This document shows, one piece after another, positions 8,754 to 13,340 of a stretch of 17,935 nucleotides of DNA; positions within the stretch are counted from its first letter, which is position 1; every line of letters starts with the position of its first letter. The stretch lies in contig JAFTDQ010000022.1 in assembly GCA_017454075.1 (NCBI GenBank), positions 1 through 17,935 on the forward strand, read 5' to 3'. This DNA comes from Clostridia bacterium (lineage in GTDB: Bacteria; Bacillota_A; Clostridia; Oscillospirales; CAG-272). Both the position numbers and the translations under genes were made by a program. The notes under the pieces were generated by a model. It worked only from the letters and a program-made list of their open reading frames with translations, had not been told where the DNA came from and did not search any database.

Positions 8754-8781
8754 TAAAAAAACGGGCAGCGGCCCGTTTTTT
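8754..8781 (-). terminator. Terminator of the EamA transporter gene
   Basis: ACGGGC (8761-8766) and GCCCGT (8771-8776) form the stem core around AGCG, extended by A/T pairs on both sides. On the minus strand a T7 tract follows (complement of 8755-8761). The hairpin abuts the stop codon at 8781-8783. Confidence 0.88.
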
Positions 8782-9644
8782 CACAGACACAGGAACACGA
8801 CGCTCACTGCCCCGATTATCAGCCCGATAAGCTCGTTCCGCGTCAGCTTTTCACGGTAAAGCAGCACCGCGGCGAGGGTCGAGACGACGATCACCCCCGC
8901 GGAGACGAACGGGTACATTAGCGACGCCGGAATCCTTGCCGCAAGATACAGCACAAGCATATTGAGCAGTCCGCACATCGCCCCTGCCGGAGCGGCGAAC
9001 TTTCCTCCCGCCGACAGGATGACCTTCGTAGGCTTAGAACGCGTAACGAGCAGCAGGACGACCGTCATCGCGAGAACGAACATCATCGAATAGGCGACGA
9101 ATTCCTTCTGATAAAGACCGGGGAAGTCTATCTGATGTTTTTTCTGAACCACGCCGAGCACGCCGTTGCAGACGAGCATGACCGTCGCATAAACTCCCCA
9201 TTTTAACGAGGCGGACCTCTCCCCGCCATTCTTTTTCAGTGATATAAAAGCGATCGAGGCGGCGAGAAGTACGACGCCGATGATCAGAAACGCCGTGATT
9301 TTCTCTTTCAGAAATATGATGCCGTACAGAGTCGGAATAAAAAGCGAATAGGAAACCATGAGCGAGGTGAGCGACAGAGGACCGTGCCTCATCGCGAGGA
9401 CCTCGAGAATTATGGTCGATTCGAACAGAACGGCAAAGGCCGCCGCCATTATGACGGTCCCGGAATGAAACTCCGGTCTGAACCCGCAGAAGGCGAGCGA
9501 GACGATAAGCGAAGCTCCCGACATGAAAAGCAGATACCAGAGAGTCGGTCTTTTTTCATTCTCGGTTTTGATATTGAACGGTTTTACGCAGATACCCAGC
9601 CCGGACTGAAGCAGTACGAGCGCGACAAGCAGAAGATAGTCCAT
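8781..9644 (-). CDS. EamA/DMT-superfamily membrane transporter
   Basis: The protein has 287 residues and is almost wholly hydrophobic, with about ten predicted membrane segments in two similar halves, as in the EamA (drug/metabolite transporter) family. Family-like features are SYSLFIPTLYGIIFLKEKIT in the first half and FVSAGVIVVSTLAAVLLYREKLT in the second; each is a helix ended by an F/YxEK(I/L)T loop. GGAGG lies 4 nt before the ATG at 9644, and a good promoter lies just upstream. It is monocistronic, with a terminator at the stop codon. The substrate cannot be inferred, since EamA proteins export or import diverse small metabolites. Confidence 0.85.
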   Translation of the reverse strand: MDYLLLVALVLLQSGLGICVKPFNIKTENEKRPTLWYLLFMSGASLIVSLAFCGFRPEFHSGTVIMAAAFAVLFESTIILEVLAMRHGPLSLTSLMVSYSLFIPTLYGIIFLKEKITAFLIIGVVLLAASIAFISLKKNGGERSASLKWGVYATVMLVCNGVLGVVQKKHQIDFPGLYQKEFVAYSMMFVLAMTVVLLLVTRSKPTKVILSAGGKFAAPAGAMCGLLNMLVLYLAARIPASLMYPFVSAGVIVVSTLAAVLLYREKLTRNELIGLIIGAVSVVFLCL

Positions 9645-9668
9645 GACGCCTCCGATTTACGGATTGAG

Positions 9669-9697
9669 ATTATACAACAAACTGAAGTTTTTTTCAA
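9669..9697 (-). promoter_or_regulatory. Promoter of the EamA transporter gene
   Basis: On the minus strand TTGAAA (complement of 9692-9697), a 17-bp spacer and TATAAT (complement of 9669-9674) form a strong sigma-A promoter. The leader would be short, about 17 nt. It is divergent from the tRNA-Gln promoter. Confidence 0.8.
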
Positions 9698-9712
9698 GAG
9701 CCGCGGGACCGT

Positions 9713-9731
9713 CCGGCAAAACATTTGCCGG
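9713..9731. promoter_or_regulatory. Perfect palindrome between two divergent promoters
   Basis: CCGGCAAA-ACA-TTTGCCGG is a perfect 8-bp inverted repeat. It lies 15 bp upstream of the -35 hexamer of the EamA promoter and 14 bp upstream of that of tRNA-Gln. No T tract follows on either strand, so it is not an obvious terminator. It could be an operator or a relic hairpin; no regulator gene is adjacent. Confidence 0.35.
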
Positions 9732-9745
9732 GTCAAAAAAAGTTC

Positions 9746-9774
9746 TTGACAAAACCGCCGCGGCGTGGTATAAT
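9746..9774 (+). promoter_or_regulatory. Consensus promoter of tRNA-Gln
   Basis: TTGACA (9746-9751), a 17-bp GC-rich spacer and TATAAT (9769-9774) match the sigma-A consensus perfectly. The mature tRNA 5' end is 11 bp further on. Confidence 0.9.
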
Positions 9775-9785
9775 TGCGGACGCAA

Positions 9786-9859
9786 TGCGGAATTGTGTAA
9801 CGGCAGCACGGCAGACTCTGACTCTGTTTGTGAGGGTTCAAATCCTTCTTCCGCAGCCA
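9786..9859 (+). tRNA. tRNA-Gln (anticodon CTG)
   Basis: The acceptor stem TGCGGAA pairs perfectly with TTCCGCA (9849-9855). The anticodon loop CTCTGAC (9816-9822) has CTG at 9818-9820, reading CAG codons. The T loop is TTCAAAT, the discriminator is G9856, and CCA is encoded at 9857-9859. All arms can be drawn; the D arm is short but acceptable. A strong hairpin follows immediately. Confidence 0.93.
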
Positions 9860-9860
9860 A

Positions 9861-9903
9861 CAAAGAAACCGAATTTGTCTACCAGACAAATTCGGTTTCT
9901 TTG
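9861..9903 (+). terminator. Perfect 20-bp hairpin after tRNA-Gln
   Basis: The arms at 9861-9880 and 9884-9903 are exact reverse complements of 20 nt around an ACC loop. The 3' arm ends GGTTTCTTTG, so the T-rich run lies inside the stem, with the matching A-rich run at the 5' base. It probably terminates tRNA-Gln. It may also mark the left edge of the hairpin-array cassette, which starts 2-3 nt later. Confidence 0.75.
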
Positions 9904-9905
9904 AA

Positions 9906-10080
9906 TGATGTGTTCCGTATTGCGGAACGTGATGCGCACTTCGTGCGTGATGTTTGGCTTCGCCAAATGATGCGCGCTTCGCGCGTGAAAAGGAACACAT
10001 CACATCACTGCGACCACCGGGAGCAACATCACTTTTGCCGTACGCAAATACATCACTTGCCGCAGAGCGGCAAACATCAC
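9906..10080 (+). repeat. Hairpin array 1 with inverted spacer halves (TGATG / CATCA)
   Basis: Left half: TGATG at 9906, 9930, 9948 and 9968 (and TGA at 9986) separates hairpins at 9912-9928 (GTTCCG/CGGAAC), 9935-9947 (CGCAC-TTC-GTGCG), 9953-9967 (TTTGGC-TTC-GCCAAA) and 9973-9985 (CGCGC-TTC-GCGCG). Right half: CATCA, the reverse complement, occurs at 9998, 10003, 10027, 10051 and 10075. The last four are exactly 24 bp apart and each reads CATCACT. Between them lie a degenerate element (10008-10026), TTTGC/GCAAA (10034-10048) and TTGCCGC-AGA-GCGGCAA (10057-10073). TGATGTGTTCC (9906-9916) is exactly reversed as GGAACACATCA (9992-10002). Stem sequences differ but pairing is kept. The four-helix-bundle gene starts 25 nt after the array. 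Confidence 0.9.
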
Positions 10081-10104
10081 TAAAAAAAGCAAGGAGTAAA
10101 AGCA

Positions 10105-10494
10105 ATGTCAGAATCAAAACTTCGCGATCTATCCATGTCTTTCTCCGTTCAGATCATAAACCTCGTAAAAGACCTTAAAGCAAAGCATGAAACGGTTATC
10201 TCCAATCAAATTGGAAGAAGCGGCACGTCGATCGGCGCAAATATCTACGAAGCTAACTATGCGCAAGGCAAAAAAGATTTTATCTCAAAACTTGAGATTG
10301 CTCTCAAAGAAGCAAGCGAAACGGGATATTGGCTTGAGCTTCTTTACCGTACAAACTATATTGATGAATCAACATATAAAACGCTAAACGATCAATGCAC
10401 TTCAATCCGCGTAATGCTGGTTGCCTCCTGCAGAACGGCAAAACAAAAATGCGAGAATTCAACAAATCGGGATTTATCGGAGTATAACAAATGA
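10105..10494 (+). CDS. Four-helix-bundle protein (S23/IVP/Avd-like)
   Basis: The protein has 129 residues. The family signature RSGTSIGANIYEA (38-50) joins helices 1 and 2. KKDFISKLEIALKEASETGYWLELL (about 56-80) is the conserved second/third helix region with the E..YWL pattern. The family includes proteins encoded in 23S rRNA intervening sequences and, more distantly, Avd of diversity-generating retroelements; both are basic, nucleic-acid-associated four-helix bundles. The function of stand-alone members is unknown. AAGGAG (10091-10096) lies 8 nt before the ATG. Upstream is hairpin array 1. The stop overlaps the GNAT start (ATGA). No rRNA gene, reverse transcriptase or variable repeat is nearby, so neither a classic IVS nor a DGR explains it. 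No good promoter is seen; it may rely on read-through from tRNA-Gln. Confidence 0.88.
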   Translation: MSESKLRDLSMSFSVQIINLVKDLKAKHETVISNQIGRSGTSIGANIYEANYAQGKKDFISKLEIALKEASETGYWLELLYRTNYIDESTYKTLNDQCTSIRVMLVASCRTAKQKCENSTNRDLSEYNK

Positions 10495-10967
10495 TTGTAA
10501 CATTAGGAAACAGGACTGCTGATTCGGTTAGAACATATTTTAAAAAGGCAAACAGGTCGGAAATCAAGCAGGTTTTACCCCAAAAGGCAAAAACCGTTGA
10601 AGAAGCATTGCAGGATTACGAACAAACACTGCTACCAAATGCAGAAAGCTTTGGTCAGACGGTGTACGCCGACGGGAAATATGTTGGAGATGTTTGGTGC
10701 TATTGCATTGATATGGACGATAATCCGAACTGTATGCTCAGCTTCTGCATTTTTGAGCCAGAATACTGGTCTAAGGGCGTAGCTACTACGGCTGTAAAAA
10801 AGTTTATTCAGAATATTTGCGCCCGATACCATGTCAAAACCATTGGCGCTTTCACCTTTGCACATAATTTGGCTTCTATAAGAGTTTTGGAAAAGAACGG
10901 TTTTGTCGTTATGGAAGAATTTGAAGAAGACGGAGTTTTGTCAAAGTATCTTCAACTTGAATGCTGA
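10491..10967 (+). CDS. GNAT-family N-acetyltransferase
   Basis: The protein has 158 residues. The acetyl-CoA-binding region is EYWSKGVATTAVKKFI, a GxA-type loop followed by a helix. The later GNAT segment is AHNLASIRVLEKNGFVVMEEF, the usual NxxSxxxLEKxGF pattern. MLSFCIFEPEYWSKG places it among the GNATs that act on small molecules or protein N-termini, but the substrate cannot be deduced. The start codon overlaps the four-helix-bundle stop (ATGA), so the two genes are translationally coupled. Its A+T-rich codon use matches the four-helix-bundle gene and differs from luxS and the pur genes. A terminator follows at 11058-11096. Confidence 0.87.
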   Translation: MIVTLGNRTADSVRTYFKKANRSEIKQVLPQKAKTVEEALQDYEQTLLPNAESFGQTVYADGKYVGDVWCYCIDMDDNPNCMLSFCIFEPEYWSKGVATTAVKKFIQNICARYHVKTIGAFTFAHNLASIRVLEKNGFVVMEEFEEDGVLSKYLQLEC

Positions 10968-10995
10968 CAAATCCCAGTTTAGCGATATAAATGCG

Positions 10996-11045
10996 CGTAT
11001 CATTTTGGCGTTCTTTCTATGGTATTCGTATCATTATGGCGCTCT
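10996..11045 (+). repeat. Imperfect direct repeat after the GNAT gene
   Basis: CGTATCATTTTGGCG (10996-11010) and CGTATCATTATGGCG (11027-11041) differ at one position and are offset by 31 bp. Similarity extends a few bases further (TCTT). They lie in the non-coding tail between GNAT and its terminator. Function is unknown; it could be a duplication scar at the cassette edge. Confidence 0.5.
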
Positions 11046-11057
11046 TATACATGAGAG

Positions 11058-11096
11058 AAGCCCGTTCTGTCCGTGTGACAGATCGGGTTTTTCTTT
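11058..11096 (+). terminator. Terminator after the four-helix-bundle/GNAT pair
   Basis: AAGCCCG (11058-11064) pairs with CGGGTTT (11084-11090) and CTGTC (11067-11071) with GACAG (11077-11081) around CGTGT, with a small internal mismatch. The tract TTTTTCTTT follows on the plus strand. Confidence 0.85.
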
Positions 11097-11116
11097 CGCC
11101 CGCCCGGCGTTTTGTG

Positions 11117-11145
11117 TTGAAAAAACCGCGGGTTGGTGGTAAAAT
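11117..11145 (+). promoter_or_regulatory. Promoter of luxS
   Basis: TTGAAA (11117-11122), a 17-bp spacer and TAAAAT (11140-11145) lie 40 nt upstream of the luxS start codon. Confidence 0.75.
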
Positions 11146-11184
11146 ATCGTCAGCACTTTTCATACCATAAAAGGAGACGCGGAC

Positions 11185-11709
11185 ATGGATCTTATACCGA
11201 GCTTTTCAGTCGATCACACGAGGATAGTCCCCGGGATTTTCAGGAGCAGAGAGGACGTTCTCGGCGACCGTAAGATCACGACCTACGACGTGAGGGTCAC
11301 GAGACCGAACGCCGAGCCGGCCGTCGACGTCGCGGCGATGCACTCTCTCGAGCATCTGATCGCCACCTATCTGAGAAACGATCCGGAATGGAAGGATCAG
11401 GTCATATACTGGGGCCCTATGGGCTGTCTGACCGGGTTTTATCTCATCCTCAAGGGAGACCGGAAGCCCGAGGAGATTTTCGACCTGATACTCCGCGCGT
11501 TCAGATCCGTCGAAGACGCGGAGACCGTCCCGGGGACATCTCCCGAAAACTGCGGCAACTGTCTCATGCACAACCTCGGAATGGCAAAATGGTACGCGCG
11601 GAGATCCGCCGACTATCTCTCGGCAAACGCGGAAAACCCGGAGATATTTGAATATCCCGGATCTGAGAGACCGCTGACAGGCGACGGCCGACGGTTCTTC
11701 GATTCCTGA
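11185..11709 (+). CDS. luxS: S-ribosylhomocysteine lyase
   Basis: The protein has 174 residues. LuxS cleaves S-ribosylhomocysteine to homocysteine and DPD, the precursor of AI-2, as part of the activated methyl cycle. The metal site is intact: HSLEH (His53, Glu56, His57) and Cys123 in ENCGN. The second catalytic cysteine is Cys81 in GPMGCLTGFYL. The AKWYAR motif near 134-139 is also typical. AAGGAG (11171-11176) is 8 nt from the ATG, and a promoter lies at 11117-11145. The gene stands alone between the accessory cassette and tRNA-Lys, with no pfs or metE/H neighbour. I see no clear terminator after it. Confidence 0.97.
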   Translation: MDLIPSFSVDHTRIVPGIFRSREDVLGDRKITTYDVRVTRPNAEPAVDVAAMHSLEHLIATYLRNDPEWKDQVIYWGPMGCLTGFYLILKGDRKPEEIFDLILRAFRSVEDAETVPGTSPENCGNCLMHNLGMAKWYARRSADYLSANAENPEIFEYPGSERPLTGDGRRFFDS

Positions 11710-11771
11710 ACCGGAAAGGGATCTGTTTTTCAAAAAAATTGCCCGACTTCATATTCTTGCGCGGCGGACTG

Positions 11772-11800
11772 TTGACAAACCGGTTTTTCCGTGGTATAAT
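11772..11800 (+). promoter_or_regulatory. Consensus promoter of tRNA-Lys
   Basis: TTGACA (11772-11777), a 17-bp spacer and TATAAT (11795-11800) match the consensus perfectly. The tRNA begins at 11817. Confidence 0.9.
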
Positions 11801-11816
11801 ATCCGTCGCCTGAAAT

Positions 11817-11892
11817 GCCCCTGTAGCTCAGCAGGTAGAGCACTTGACTTTTAATCAAGGTGTCCGGGATTCGAATTCCCGCAGGAGCACCA
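11817..11892 (+). tRNA. tRNA-Lys (anticodon TTT)
   Basis: The anticodon stem CTTGA/TCAAG encloses loop CTTTTAA, with TTT at 11850-11852. The D arm is GCTC/GAGC, the T arm CGGGA-TTCGAAT-TCCCG, the discriminator A11889, and CCA is encoded at 11890-11892. The acceptor stem GCCCCTG / CAGGAGC has one C-A mismatch at position 3:70 (C11819 with A11886); a T at 11819 would restore full pairing. All else looks functional. Confidence 0.92.
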
Positions 11893-11894
11893 GA

Positions 11895-11926
11895 CCCCGG
11901 GATCATCCGATCCCGGGGATTTTTTT
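11895..11926 (+). terminator. Terminator after tRNA-Lys
   Basis: CCCCGGGATC (11895-11904) and GATCCCGGGG (11909-11918) form a perfect 10-bp stem around ATCC, followed by A and T7 (11920-11926). Confidence 0.95.
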
Positions 11927-11970
11927 GTCCCGTTTTCATGTGTATTCACGGCTTTTTCGGCGGGCGGGTA

Positions 11971-11999
11971 TTGTAAAAAACCGGCTCATGTGATATAAT
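11971..11999 (+). promoter_or_regulatory. Promoter of the bioY-purine operon
   Basis: TTGTAA (11971-11976), a 17-bp spacer and TATAAT (11994-11999) precede bioY. The expected start near 12006 leaves a leader of about 27 nt, too short for a purine riboswitch or T-box. Confidence 0.7.
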
Positions 12000-12032
12000 A
12001 TTTTATATTTTTCTTGAACGGACGGCAGCATT

Positions 12033-12596
12033 ATGACAGGCACGGACAGTCGTACGGGAACGGCGGACGGAATAAGGAACAAAACCGCGGGCGTGACGCT
12101 CGTCGCGCTCGGCGCCGCGTTTCTTACTGTCTGCTCCTGGATAACCGTACCGTACACCGTTCCGTTCACGGCACAGACTTTCGGAGTGTTTCTCATCCTC
12201 AAGGTCCTCGGCGGCGGCAGAGGAACGGCCGCGATCGCGCTGTATATAGCGCTCGGCGCGGTCGGGCTGCCCGTTTTCTCGGGTTTCGGAGCGGGAATCG
12301 GCGCGCTTTCCGGGCCGACGGGCGGATATATAGCGGGTTTTCTTCTCACGGCGCTGATTTACCGCCTGATGCTCCCAAACCGCAAAAGCCCCGCGGCCGA
12401 GGCGCTCGTCTGCTTCGCCGGGCTCGCCGCCTGCTACGCGGCCGGCACGGCGTGGTTCTCGATCAGGATGGGGACGGACGCGCCCCATGCGCTTTTGCTC
12501 TGCGTCGTGCCGTACTTAATCCCCGATCTCGTCAAGCTCGCGGCGGCGACCCTCGTCTCTCCGCGGCTTGTGAAGATAATCAAACGTTTTCAATGA
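12033..12596 (+). CDS. bioY: BioY-type biotin transporter S component
   Basis: The protein has 187 residues and is hydrophobic, with about six membrane helices. BioY signatures are WITVPYTVPFTAQTFGVFL (36-54), the ALYIALGAVGLPVFSGFG segment, and LSGPTGGYIAGF. As the substrate-capture unit of an ECF transporter it would need EcfT/EcfA proteins encoded elsewhere, or act alone as reported for some BioY proteins. The start at 12033 has no strong Shine-Dalgarno site and follows a very short leader. The gene stands first in what looks like a single transcript with purC-purA-purB-guaA: the gap to the purC start used here is 20 nt, with no terminator between. No BirA-type operator was recognised in the promoter. 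Confidence 0.9.
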   Translation: MTGTDSRTGTADGIRNKTAGVTLVALGAAFLTVCSWITVPYTVPFTAQTFGVFLILKVLGGGRGTAAIALYIALGAVGLPVFSGFGAGIGALSGPTGGYIAGFLLTALIYRLMLPNRKSPAAEALVCFAGLAACYAAGTAWFSIRMGTDAPHALLLCVVPYLIPDLVKLAAATLVSPRLVKIIKRFQ

Positions 12597-12616
12597 GAAT
12601 GAAAGGCGTGAAAACA

Positions 12617-13333
12617 ATGGAAATCGGAAAACTCCTCTATGAAGGCAAAGCAAAAAAGGTCTACGAGACGTCTGATCCCGATCTGCTCGTGGTGGACTAC
12701 AAGGACGACGCAACGGCGTTCAACGGTCTGAAAAAAGGCACAATAGCCGGAAAAGGCATCCTAAACAATCAGATGAGCAACTATCTCATGCAGGTTATCG
12801 GGGTGGCCGGGGTGCCGACGCATTTCGTCGAGGAGCTTGACGAGCGGCGCACGCTTGTGAAAAAAGTCTCGATCATACCGCTCGAGGTCATCGTCAGAAA
12901 CATATCGGCCGGCTCGTTCTCAAAGCACTACGGAGTGCCCGAGGGGATAGAGTTCAAAAAGCCGACCGTCGAGTTTTCTTACAAGAACGACGAACTCGGA
13001 GACCCTCTTCTCAACTCGTCCCACGCGGTCGCCCTCGGCATCGCGACGGAGAGCGAAATAGAAGAAATAAAAACGTATGCTCTTAAAGTTAACAGCGTCC
13101 TGAAAGAATTCTGGATCGAATGCGGGATAAAGCTCGTTGATTTCAAAATAGAATTCGGCAAGGACTCGACCGGACAGATCATACTCGCTGACGAGATCAG
13201 CCCCGACACATGCCGCCTGTGGGACTCCAAAACTAACGAAAAGCTCGACAAGGACCGCTTCCGCCGCGATCTCGGCGGCGTTGAAGAGGCCTACGCCGAG
13301 GTCATGTCCCGTCTCAAGCGCCACGGAGACTGA
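12617..13333 (+). CDS. purC: SAICAR synthetase
   Basis: The protein has 238 residues from the chosen ATG at 12617. It joins aspartate to CAIR using ATP in IMP synthesis. Motifs are LYEGKAKKVYET (7-18, nucleotide loop), EVIVRNISAGSFSKHYG, DFKIEFGKD and LADEISPDTCRLWD, all standard for the family. Two in-frame ATGs at 12593 and 12599 would add eight residues; the first overlaps the bioY stop as ATGA. The shorter start fits the family N-terminus and has AAAGG about 10 nt upstream. It is followed 7 nt later by purA. Confidence 0.97.
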   Translation: MEIGKLLYEGKAKKVYETSDPDLLVVDYKDDATAFNGLKKGTIAGKGILNNQMSNYLMQVIGVAGVPTHFVEELDERRTLVKKVSIIPLEVIVRNISAGSFSKHYGVPEGIEFKKPTVEFSYKNDELGDPLLNSSHAVALGIATESEIEEIKTYALKVNSVLKEFWIECGIKLVDFKIEFGKDSTGQIILADEISPDTCRLWDSKTNEKLDKDRFRRDLGGVEEAYAEVMSRLKRHGD

Positions 13334-13340
13334 TCACACA

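Larger units (their letters stand above)
9904..10967 (+). mobile_element. Candidate accessory cassette: hairpin array, four-helix-bundle gene and GNAT gene
   Basis: This block lies between the tRNA-Gln terminator and luxS. It consists of a hairpin array, a four-helix-bundle gene and a coupled GNAT gene. It is clearly AT-richer than its surroundings (18/60 G+C at 10441-10500 against 34/60 at 11221-11280), which suggests acquisition from outside. There is no transposase, integrase, target-site duplication or copy of the tRNA 3' end that I can see, so mobility is inferred only from composition and from the second array plus four-helix-bundle locus after guaA. Confidence 0.35.

Noticed and set aside
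9906..10080. CRISPR-like array because of a 24-bp period
   Set aside because: The constant part is only 5-7 nt, the inserts are palindromes, spacer orientation flips in the middle, and no cas gene is present.
10105..10494. 23S rRNA intervening sequence or diversity-generating retroelement
   Set aside because: The protein family fits, but no rRNA sequence, reverse transcriptase, template repeat or variable repeat is in the window.
9786..10967. Integrated island using the tRNA-Gln 3' end as attachment site
   Set aside because: I found no second copy of the tRNA 3' end downstream and no integrase gene.
11971..12032. Purine riboswitch, T-box or BirA operator ahead of bioY-purC
   Set aside because: The leader is about 27 nt and I could not recognise any of these motifs there.
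12593..12616. Upstream purC start overlapping the bioY stop (ATGA)
   Set aside because: It would add eight residues before the normal family N-terminus and has no ribosome site. It remains possible as a reinitiation start.
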